A stretch of 6,477 nucleotides of DNA, from positions 1 to 6,477 of the forward strand of contig CAMKAB010000048.1 in assembly GCA_946410375.1 (NCBI GenBank). Reading direction: 5' to 3'. The position numbers and the translations under genes were made by a program. The stretch is from an uncultured Spirochaetaceae bacterium. Its GTDB lineage: Bacteria > Spirochaetota > Spirochaetia > Sphaerochaetales > Sphaerochaetaceae. Shown one piece after another: positions 1-5,052 of the stretch; the first letter of the stretch is position 1, and every line of letters starts with the position of its first letter. The notes under the pieces are model-generated. The model was given only the letters and a program-made list of their open reading frames with translations, ran no database searches and was not told the DNA's origin.

Positions 1-752
1 ACCTTAGCAAAACGAATTAAATCCCGAGTTTCAAGTTTTTCCTCAAACTTTTCTGCATAATGCTCGGCAACGGTAAATAAAAGATTTTCCCTTGCTATAA
101 GGACGTTATCACCTTGCCAGTCAAAGCCATAAACATTTTGAACTGCTTTATATGCCCAATTAAGCCACTGCTTTCGGGTTTTCGTATTTTCACTGACAAT
201 TCTAAGTTTTCTGTCTAAAATCCCAATCCTATCCGTTACTTCTATATAATCCCCGGTTACCACGTCATAGCGGCTTGCAATATAGGGAGCCTCTCCACAG
301 CACATTTCTAGCCGTTTTGAGAGAACATAATCCTTCCAATCTTTTCCGTTTGTAGCAGGAAATATTATTTTTTCCCTTCTCGTTTCCCATGAAGTTCCTT
401 TTTCCACATTAAAAACGGCGTTTCGTCCGAACCATTCTTCATCAACCTTATTGTTCTGCATGTTACAAATCCAGCAGGGGGTGAACACTTCTGCCTTCTG
501 CCGCACTCGCTTCAGCTGCTCCGTTTTTGATTTTTTAATACGCGGCTTTACTATTCCGCCGCGCCTGAAAGTGACGAGTTCAATTTTTATTTCCTTATCA
601 GAAGAATAAGAATATCCGAATTGAGAATAATTATCCGTTGCCCAAATAATGTTATTACCGGTTGTTTTGTCTTTTAAAAGTATTGCCAATAATTCAGAAT
701 CAATCTTGAGAAGGTCATTTTCTTTTATATCTACTTTTTTTTCTAACAACAT
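1..752 (-). CDS. DNA N6-adenine methyltransferase / restriction-modification protein, N-terminal part
   Basis: This reading frame is open for 250 codons from an ATG at 752-750 to the left edge, so the protein is cut by the window. The start is well bounded: an in-frame TAA lies at 773-771 and a GGAG-type ribosome site lies about 14 bases upstream. Residues 87-97 (AEVFTPCWICN) carry the EVFTP-type signature seen near the front of many N6-adenine methyltransferases. Residues 152-167 (CGEAPYIASRYDVVTG), 177-190 (IGILDRKLRIVSEN) and 208-225 (YGFDWQGDNVLIAR plus NLLF) match, from memory, proteins annotated as restriction endonuclease subunit M or Eco57I-like methylases. The last block resembles the SAM-binding region in which a sugar-binding acidic residue precedes an LAR-type helix. 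The catalytic NPPY motif would lie beyond the edge and is not seen. The family assignment is inferred from recalled motifs. Whether the gene is intact, and whether a nuclease accompanies it, cannot be told here. Confidence 0.72.
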   Translation of the reverse strand, partial: MLLEKKVDIKENDLLKIDSELLAILLKDKTTGNNIIWATDNYSQFGYSYSSDKEIKIELVTFRRGGIVKPRIKKSKTEQLKRVRQKAEVFTPCWICNMQNNKVDEEWFGRNAVFNVEKGTSWETRREKIIFPATNGKDWKDYVLSKRLEMCCGEAPYIASRYDVVTGDYIEVTDRIGILDRKLRIVSENTKTRKQWLNWAYKAVQNVYGFDWQGDNVLIARENLLFTVAEHYAEKFEEKLETRDLIRFAK

Positions 753-770
753 CAGGAAGCTATTTCTCCG

Positions 771-1011
771 TTACTTTTTCTTTGGCACACTCGCTAAAGC
801 CGCCACGCGAACAGTTGTAAAACCGCTTCTCCGCAAGCTTTTCTCCAGCATGCTTCCCAAATATCGCAATTCAAAGCTATGCAGACTTTCAACATGCTCT
901 CAATCAAAAGATATTTCCTTTATCAAACCTTGTCAAACAATCAGTTGAAGCCCCATGTTTCCGTGCTTTTTTCAACACGATAATCAGATGTTTAACTCCA
1001 CCCGCATTCAT
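771..1011 (-). repeat. Repeat-like intergenic DNA open in several short frames
   Basis: On the minus strand three short ATG-started frames follow or overlap one another: 1011-904 (35 residues, ending RFDKGNIF), 895-794 (33 residues, ending VLQLFAWRL) and 851-771 (26 residues, ending VAALASVPKKK). A further open frame in the third phase ends at 760 with CSRGGFSECAKEKVTEK. None has a good ribosome binding site and none has a domain I know. From memory, these peptides recur among small hypothetical proteins of Treponema genomes. DNA that is kept in all phases is better explained as a dispersed nucleotide repeat than as a gene. Only one copy lies in this window, so repeat status rests on recall and is not shown by the sequence. 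Most of the segment (771 to about 900) is also the transcribed leader of the methyltransferase gene. Confidence 0.4.
908..936 (-). promoter_or_regulatory. Sigma70-type promoter for the methyltransferase gene
   Basis: On the minus strand a perfect TTGACA -35 box (931-936) is followed by a 17-base spacer and a TATCTT -10 box (908-913). Transcription would start near base 900 and give a leader of about 150 bases before the ATG at 752. Box match and spacing are seen directly. That it drives the methyltransferase is inferred from orientation and from the lack of another gene between them. Confidence 0.55.
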
Positions 1012-1054
1012 ACATATATAATAACATTTTTTCGGGAATATAAGCTAATATTTA

Positions 1055-1171
1055 TCACGATTTCCTTATTGAAGCATCGGCAAAACTTATTCGCAAATTC
1101 TCCGAAAGGCGTCTTGCGAGCAATGTCGTCTTTTTCTCTTTTTCTCCTTTTCCCGTGTTCCCGCAGTTCAT
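1055..1171 (-). repeat. Second repeat-like block with a 38-codon frame
   Basis: A minus-strand frame from an ATG at 1171 to a TGA at 1057-1055 encodes 38 residues: a basic N-terminus rich in Lys and Glu, then LLARRLSENLRISFADAS. A second phase is also open through the same DNA (DDIARKTPFGEFANKFC). No convincing ribosome site precedes the ATG. As with the neighbouring block, I recall similar peptides in Treponema hypothetical proteins, so I read this as dispersed intergenic repeat DNA and not as a gene. That reading is an inference that cannot be tested within the window. Confidence 0.33.
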
Positions 1172-1282
1172 TAAGCTAATACGTTAAAAAATACATTAAA
1201 CAAATACGCGAAAAATTAGCTTTATAACCAAACACTTCTTTTATTAACATAATCATTCCTTGAACTAAGTCCGCTATTTATT

Positions 1283-1356
1283 TTGCAAATTCATATTGCA
1301 AATATCCGACTGTCTTTAAAAACCGTTTTCCAAATGCATCCTTATAAGTTGCAAAT
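1283..1356 (+). promoter_or_regulatory. Three TTGCAAAT octamers ahead of the HD gene
   Basis: TTGCAAAT occurs at 1283-1290, 1296-1303 and 1349-1356, in the same orientation. The second and third copies extend to TTGCAAATATCC and TTGCAAATATTCC. The region is A+T-rich and lies 40 to 115 bases before the HD gene start, where a promoter or operator is expected. The repetition is seen directly. A regulatory role is only suggested by position, and chance is possible in A+T-rich DNA. Confidence 0.25.
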
Positions 1357-1383
1357 ATTCCTTTACAATCGTATTCTGAAACC

Positions 1384-1390
1384 GAGGAGG
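1384..1390 (+). promoter_or_regulatory. Ribosome binding site that fixes the HD gene start
   Basis: GAGGAGG ends six bases before the ATG at 1397-1399. This is the only strong Shine-Dalgarno sequence in the area. It argues for the start at 1397 over the in-frame ATG at 1283, which has no such site. Confidence 0.85.
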
Positions 1391-1396
1391 AATATT

Positions 1397-1990
1397 ATGC
1401 ATATTTCAAAATTCACCGGGGAAGAAGCTTTCCTGCTTCTAAAAAAATATAATAAGGATCCCTTCCATATCCGCCATGCGCTCACTCTGGAAGGTTGTAT
1501 GCGGTATTTCGCAAAAGAATATGCGCCTGAAGAGGAAGAATACTGGGCGCAGTGCGGTCTTTTGCACGACATTGACTTTGAGCTTTATCCCGAAGAGCAC
1601 TGTAAAAAAGCGCCCGAACTTCTGCGTGATGCCGGTGCCGGAGATGATATGATTCACACTATCTGCTCACACGGATTCGGTATCTGTTCCGATATTGAAC
1701 CTGTGGAGGAATTGGAAAAAATTCTTTTCGCCGCAGATGAACTTACCGGGCTGATTTGGTCCTGCTCTCTTATGAGACCGAGTCGTTCCGTTATGGATAT
1801 GGAGCTTAAAAGCGTTAAGAAAAAATTCAAGGATAAAAAGTTTGCCGCAGGATGCTCTCGCGAAACAATTCAGATCGGTGCGGACAGACTTGGATGGACG
1901 CTTGACGAACTGATTGAAAAAACAATCCTTGCTATGAGAAGTTGCGAAGCGAGTGTGAACTCGTTTATGGACACGTATTCTCCGGCTTAA
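1397..1990 (+). CDS. HD-domain phosphohydrolase family protein
   Basis: The protein has 197 residues and looks soluble, with no signal peptide or membrane segment. It carries the HD-superfamily metal-binding pattern: His27 in HIRHALTLEGCMR, the His57-Asp58 pair in CGLLHDIDFE, His92 in ICSHGFG, and Asp114 in FAADELTGL. HD proteins use such residues to bind divalent metal and usually cleave phosphate esters, often of nucleotides; the substrate of this subfamily is unknown to me. Small HD proteins of this kind, about 180-190 residues long, are common in anaerobic bacteria. The start at 1397 is set by the GAGGAGG site; the longer in-frame start at 1283 would add 38 residues without family character. 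The last 10 to 15 residues (SCEASVNSFMDTYSPA) do not look like the family, and the final codons lie inside a 98-base-period repeat, so the C-terminus may have been altered by repeat DNA. The gene stands alone, with no operon partner. Confidence 0.85.
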   Translation: MHISKFTGEEAFLLLKKYNKDPFHIRHALTLEGCMRYFAKEYAPEEEEYWAQCGLLHDIDFELYPEEHCKKAPELLRDAGAGDDMIHTICSHGFGICSDIEPVEELEKILFAADELTGLIWSCSLMRPSRSVMDMELKSVKKKFKDKKFAAGCSRETIQIGADRLGWTLDELIEKTILAMRSCEASVNSFMDTYSPA

Positions 1991-2138
1991 CACAGGTGTA
2001 ACACAGGTATTAACGCCCGGTTACCGCCCGTAAACAACAAGTCAAAGTCCGGCGTACTCAATCCGACGCCACCTGTTCTCCGGCTTAACACCGGTGTAAC
2101 ACTGGTATTAGCCTCCGGGCTTGCGCCCGTAAAACACC
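1978..2138. repeat. Two-copy imperfect direct repeat, 98-base period
   Basis: Copy 1 begins at 1978 and copy 2 at 2076; each is about 60 bases. Both begin TTCTCCGGCTTAACAC, continue with two tandem AACACNGGTRT units and a TATTA, and end in a G+C-rich segment finishing GCCCGTAAA. Copy 2 has a perfect palindrome ACACCGGTGT (2088-2097), which copy 1 has as ACACAGGTGT. Copy 2 also has a CGGGC-TTGC-GCCCG hairpin (2116-2129). Between the copies lies a GGCGT...ACGCC inverted repeat (2051-2055 and 2066-2070). Copy 1 starts within the last codons of the HD gene and supplies its stop codon. The alignment is seen directly; the origin and role are unknown. Confidence 0.8.
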
Positions 2139-2143
2139 GGGAT
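1989..2143 (+). repeat. Five copies of an 11-base motif AACACNGGKRT
   Basis: Units lie at 1989-1999 (AACACAGGTGT), 2000-2010 (AACACAGGTAT), 2087-2097 (AACACCGGTGT), 2098-2108 (AACACTGGTAT) and 2133-2143 (AACACCGGGAT). The first two pairs are head-to-tail with no gap, a spacing of about one helical turn. The first four follow from the 98-base duplication; the fifth lies beyond the part of copy 2 that aligns well with copy 1. This could be a protein-binding array or part of a mobile repeat; the sequence does not decide. Confidence 0.6.
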
Positions 2144-2344
2144 AACGTCAGGTCGGAACAAGACCGGTAAGGACCGATAATCAAGCGTTCAGGCGTTTAA
2201 AACGAATCCGAAATGTTTTCAAATATTTTCAACCGCATGAAAATGCGCAAGTAAGGAATCCTTTTAAACCCCGAAAACACAAAGCATGGCATAAAAGGCG
2301 GAGAAATAAATTTATAAAACATAATAAATCAGGAGAGACAGATA
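1991..2344. other. Intergenic region between the HD gene and the SPFH gene
   Basis: No credible gene is seen on either strand. The first half is G+C-rich repeat DNA. The second half (about 2190-2344) is A+T-rich and should hold the SPFH gene promoter, although I see no box pair close to consensus. A small perfect hairpin, CGCAT-GAAA-ATGCG, lies at 2234-2247. An AGGAGAG ribosome site lies at 2331-2337, seven bases before the SPFH start. Confidence 0.65.
2234..2247. other. Small hairpin with GNRA tetraloop upstream of the SPFH gene
   Basis: CGCAT-GAAA-ATGCG is a perfect five-base-pair stem with a GAAA loop, about 100 bases before the SPFH start. It has no T tract, so it is not a terminator. 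It may be a 5' leader structure if transcription starts further upstream; its role is unknown and chance is possible. Confidence 0.3.
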
Positions 2345-3325
2345 ATGTATTCTTTAATCATTTTAGGAATCTGCATTATTTTGGCAGTAATCATTATTTT
2401 TTCATCAATAGTCATTGTCAGTCAAAGCGAAACGATGATTTACGAAAGGCTCGGAAAATTCCACAAAGTTCTCCACCCCGGAATCAACTTCATTTTTCCG
2501 ATTATAGACAAACCGCGTCCTATTCTCTGGCGCACCAGTTCTTCAAGGCAGGGAGACAACTTAATGACTCCTTCAAGACTTCTGAACAGGATTGATTTGC
2601 GAGAACAGGTGTACGATTATCCTCGCCAGAACGTGATTACAAAAGATAACGTGAACATTTCAATAGACGCGCTTCTGTACTTCCAGATTATGGATCCTAA
2701 GAGCGCGATTTACGAAGTGGCTGACTTTCCGAATGCTATAGAAAAACTCACGCAAACCACGCTCAGAAACGTTATCGGAGAATTGGAACTGGATGAAACG
2801 CTCTCAAGCCGGGACACCATCAATTCAAAACTTACAAAGATTCTGGATGAAGCCACTGACAAATGGGGCGTTAAGGTGAACAGAGTTGAACTCAAGGACA
2901 TCGACCCGCCTTCTGAAATTCGAGAAACGATGGAAAAGCAAATGCGTGCCGAAAGGGACAAGAGGGCTCTCATTCTAAGAGCGGAGGGAGAAAAAACTTC
3001 AAACATTCTTCAAGCGGAAGGTATAAAAGAAGCGAAAATCAACCAGGCTAAAGGCGATAAAGCCGCTGTGGTTTTACGTGCGGAAGGAGACGCGGAAGCG
3101 AAGATCGCCCGCGCAAAGGCTGAAAAAGAATCCATCGAACTTGTAAAAAACGCTTTCGGAGACCCGGCCGCTGCGGCAAATTATCTCTGCACCATGAGAT
3201 ACATAGAAACGCTAAACTATATGGTTTCAGGAAAAGACAACAAGGTTATCTACATGCCGTATGAAGCCACCGGCATTCTTTCCTCCCTCGGAGGCATAAA
3301 GGATATGCTGGAAAAGAAGGGTTAA
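2345..3325 (+). CDS. SPFH/stomatin-family membrane protein, QmcA-like
   Basis: The protein has 326 residues, near the size of E. coli QmcA. Residues 3-26 form one hydrophobic membrane anchor. The SPFH (band 7) domain follows from about 28 to 190, with typical blocks ERLGKFHKVLHPGINFIFP (34-52), DLREQVYDYPRQNVITKDNV (84-103), TTLRNVIGELELDETLSSR (138-156) and WGVKVNRVELKDIDPP (174-189). Residues 195-265 are a charged, Ala-rich coiled coil with repeats around LRAEGEK, ILQAEGIKEA and VLRAEGDAEA, which in this family supports oligomer rings. Compared with QmcA, residues about 59-82 look like an insert between KPRP and RIDLREQ. Such proteins assemble in membrane microdomains and are linked to protease control and membrane quality; the role here is inferred from family only. 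The NfeD-type partner often encoded beside them is absent on both sides. An AGGAGAG site seven bases upstream supports the start. Confidence 0.92.
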   Translation: MYSLIILGICIILAVIIIFSSIVIVSQSETMIYERLGKFHKVLHPGINFIFPIIDKPRPILWRTSSSRQGDNLMTPSRLLNRIDLREQVYDYPRQNVITKDNVNISIDALLYFQIMDPKSAIYEVADFPNAIEKLTQTTLRNVIGELELDETLSSRDTINSKLTKILDEATDKWGVKVNRVELKDIDPPSEIRETMEKQMRAERDKRALILRAEGEKTSNILQAEGIKEAKINQAKGDKAAVVLRAEGDAEAKIARAKAEKESIELVKNAFGDPAAAANYLCTMRYIETLNYMVSGKDNKVIYMPYEATGILSSLGGIKDMLEKKG

Positions 3326-3349
3326 TCCCGGGAATTTATAAATCATTAC

Positions 3350-3378
3350 AAAAAAAACACCGGGACGCAAGTCCCGGT
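3350..3378 (-). terminator. Intrinsic terminator of the alpha operon, possibly bidirectional
   Basis: A perfect eight-base-pair stem, ACCGGGAC (3359-3366) and GTCCCGGT (3371-3378), encloses a four-base loop. Read on the minus strand the stem is followed by one G and eight T residues (3357-3350), the classic intrinsic terminator form, 58 bases past the rplQ stop. On the plus strand the same hairpin lies 33 bases past the SPFH stop, but the following bases (CTTGTGTG) are poor in T, so it would work less well for that gene. A TCCCGGGA palindrome (3326-3333) directly after the SPFH stop shares complementarity with the stem. Confidence 0.9.
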
Positions 3379-3436
3379 CTTGTGTGAAATAAAGACTGAA
3401 TTCGGCTTCCGTTTTCGGATCCGAGTTTCCACTCTC

Positions 3437-3844
3437 TTATTTATCAGCCTTTTTCTCTTTCGCCTTAGCTTTCTTTTCAGACTTCTCAGTCTTCTTTGTC
3501 AGCTCAAGGATAGCCATTTCAGCAGAATCATTGAAACGGCTTGCGGTTTTGATAATTCTTGTATAACCGCCGTTTACCTCTGCATAAAGAGGTGCAATTT
3601 CCGTAAACAACTTATTAACAACCGCCTCATCATAAAGGTTCGCAGAAGCAACTCTGCGGTTGTGAACGCTGTCTACCTTGGCCCTTGTGATAAGTTTTTC
3701 TGCAGCACGCTGAATTTCCTTAGCCTTAGCCTTGGTTGTTTCAATACGCTCGTATCTGAAAAGACTTGTTACCATGTTTCTTTTCAGAGCTTTGCGTTCT
3801 GCGTGGTTTCTGCTCAGGGCATTAAAACCAATCCTATGCTTCAT
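3437..3844 (-). CDS. rplQ: 50S ribosomal protein L17
   Basis: The protein has 135 residues. The first 65 are highly typical of L17: MKHRIGFNALSRNHAERKA, then NMVTSLFRYERIETTKAKAKE and ITRAKVDSVHNRR. L17 is a primary-binding protein of the large subunit that lies near the exit side of the 23S rRNA. The conserved core ends at about residue 115 (NDSAEMAILELT) and is followed by a Lys/Glu/Ala-rich tail of about 20 residues (KKTEKSEKKAKAKEKKADK), slightly longer than in E. coli (127 residues in all). The start codon overlaps the end of rpoA by 11 bases, with an AAGGA-type site inside the rpoA 3' end, so its translation is probably coupled to rpoA. It is the last gene before the operon terminator. 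Confidence 0.97.
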   Translation of the reverse strand: MKHRIGFNALSRNHAERKALKRNMVTSLFRYERIETTKAKAKEIQRAAEKLITRAKVDSVHNRRVASANLYDEAVVNKLFTEIAPLYAEVNGGYTRIIKTASRFNDSAEMAILELTKKTEKSEKKAKAKEKKADK

Positions 3845-4913
3845 CTTTCTCTTCCTTATTCTCAGGGAGTTCCTTACTTGTTTTATTACCCGTTCTCAGA
3901 ACACTGTAATCAGTCATTCCGAGAGAGAGGTTCCACTCCTTGAGCTTTTCTTTAATTTCCGACAGGCTCTTCTTACCAAAATTACGCGTCTTGGTAATCT
4001 CTTCCTCCGTCATCTTCGTAAGATCTCTGATTGTGTGAATCTGAGCATTCTTCAAACAATTGCTTGAACGAACCGTGAGCTCCAATTCCTCCACCGGAGT
4101 TGAAAGAATCTTGTCAATTCTCTTCTGCTCCTCATCAACCTCTTCATTCGCCGTAACCATCTTCTCATCAAAGTTGATGAAAATCGTGAAATGATCCTTG
4201 GCAATCTTAGCAGCCTCAGCCACTGCGTCCTCGGCAGAAATCGTTCCGTCCGTCCAAACTTCCAGCGTCAGCTTGTCGTAGTCGTTTCTCTGCCCGACCC
4301 GGGTAGGCTCCACCTGATATTTTACTCTGAGAACCGGTGAGAAAATCGCATCAACAGGGATAATACCCGGATTTTTGTCATCATCCTTATCTATCATCTC
4401 CTGAATGACTTCCGAAGGAACATAACCCCTGTTAAAATTGATCTGGACTTCCAGCCGGACATTGCAATCCGCCGCCATATCAAAAATAACAAAGTCCTTA
4501 TTCATGACCTGAACCTTGTCTTTCTCAAAGTCCGCGCCCGATAAAGCGCCTTCTCCGCTTTTCTCAATCTCAATAATTTCCGACTCAACCTCTTCAGGCA
4601 ATAAAAGTTTAAGTTGCTTTAATCTCGCAATAATCTCGGGAATATCCTGCTTTACTCCGGGAATAGACTCAAACTCGCTCGTGATTTCATGCTCACCCGA
4701 TTCATCGGTGTAATGCAACCAGATTGCAGTAATAGCATATCCCTGAATTGAAGAAAGTAAAATCCTTCTGAGAGTATTACCTACAGTTGTTCCAAATCCT
4801 CTTTCAAAAGGATATGCAACGAACCTACCGTAGCTATGATCCCTTGGTTCTGATTTTTCAAGAACCGGATACTTGGGAATTTTGAACCCTTGCAGCAGAT
4901 TTTTTCTTGCCAT
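3834..4913 (-). CDS. rpoA: DNA-directed RNA polymerase subunit alpha
   Basis: The protein has 359 residues, longer than the 329 of E. coli. The N-terminal assembly domain shows FERGFGTTVGNTLRRILLSS (37-56) and GVKQDIPEII (86-95), the dimer and beta-contact regions. The block at 162-215 contains RGYVPSEV, PVDAIFSPVLRVKY and TRVGQRNDYDKL, also typical. An acidic linker (about 249-272) leads to the C-terminal domain (about 273-333). There VEELELTVRSSNCL carries Arg282 and Asn285, matching E. coli Arg265 and Asn268 that contact UP-element DNA, and GKKSLSEIK is the second helix-hairpin-helix part. The last 25 residues are a charged tail (KTSKELPENKEEKDEA). The start is supported by AAGGAG at 4919-4924, five bases upstream. 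A long 139-base gap separates it from rpsD, and its end overlaps rplQ. Confidence 0.98.
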   Translation of the reverse strand: MARKNLLQGFKIPKYPVLEKSEPRDHSYGRFVAYPFERGFGTTVGNTLRRILLSSIQGYAITAIWLHYTDESGEHEITSEFESIPGVKQDIPEIIARLKQLKLLLPEEVESEIIEIEKSGEGALSGADFEKDKVQVMNKDFVIFDMAADCNVRLEVQINFNRGYVPSEVIQEMIDKDDDKNPGIIPVDAIFSPVLRVKYQVEPTRVGQRNDYDKLTLEVWTDGTISAEDAVAEAAKIAKDHFTIFINFDEKMVTANEEVDEEQKRIDKILSTPVEELELTVRSSNCLKNAQIHTIRDLTKMTEEEITKTRNFGKKSLSEIKEKLKEWNLSLGMTDYSVLRTGNKTSKELPENKEEKDEA

Positions 4914-5052
4914 TCTGTCTCCTTAGGGGGGGAATTCCTGAAAATTCCGCTTTCATACAAGCCCTCGCCCTTTGTATTACGCACATAAATTCAACATAAA
5001 GCGCATATAAGACGCAGCCATACAAAAGCCGAACCTCAGAAGTTCCTTGAAA
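4914..5052 (-). promoter_or_regulatory. Long rpsD-rpoA spacer with hairpin and seven-base C tract
   Basis: This 139-base gap is far longer than the other junctions in the operon (16, 17 and -11 bases). Read in the direction of transcription, a GGAATT-TTCAGG-AATTCC stem-loop (4948-4931) runs into a C7 tract (4932-4926), directly followed by the AAGGAG ribosome site of rpoA. No small gene in it looks real. A role in setting rpoA translation separately from S4 is an inference from position only. Confidence 0.35.

Larger units (their letters stand above)
753..1396. other. Gene-poor intergenic stretch of 644 bases
   Basis: No credible long gene is seen here on either strand. The stretch holds the minus-strand methyltransferase promoter (908-936), the two repeat-like blocks (771-1011 and 1055-1171), and an A+T-rich section (about 1170-1350). 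That section has three imperfect units of the form AATACRYTAAA at about 1178-1215, and three TTGCAAAT octamers ahead of the HD gene. The flanking genes point away from each other (minus to the left, plus to the right), so promoters for both should lie here. Confidence 0.7.

Noticed and set aside
649..1179. Plus-strand open frames of 99 and 74 codons
   Set aside because: The first overlaps the start of the methyltransferase gene on the other strand. Neither has a ribosome site or domain character, and both are the reverse of the repeat-like DNA.
1349..1377. Promoter TTGCAA, 17-base spacer, TATTCT for the HD gene
   Set aside because: Transcription would start at about 1384, inside the ribosome binding site, so the leader would be too short to use it.
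1283..1396. Longer N-terminus of the HD protein from an ATG at 1283
   Set aside because: No ribosome site there, A+T-rich DNA with TTGCAAAT repeats, and a strong GAGGAGG exactly placed for the ATG at 1397.
1667..1993. Minus-strand 108-codon frame opposite the HD gene
   Set aside because: It is a shadow of a well-supported HD-domain gene and has no recognisable motifs.
2116..2129. CGGGC-TTGC-GCCCG hairpin as terminator of the HD gene
   Set aside because: No T tract follows on the plus strand (TAAAAC), so an intrinsic terminator is not supported.
1987..2184. Minus-strand 65-codon frame across the 98-base repeat
   Set aside because: Its residues merely mirror the repeat (VTPVLS and LIPVLH come from the two copies), it has no ribosome site, and it is low in gene-like character.
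3380..4067. Plus-strand frames of 187 and 111 codons
   Set aside because: They are antisense shadows of rplQ and the rpoA 3' end.
4781..4984. Minus-strand 67-codon frame across the rpsD-rpoA gap
   Set aside because: It enters rpoA in the wrong phase and shows no family features; rpoA has its own ribosome site and full-length match.
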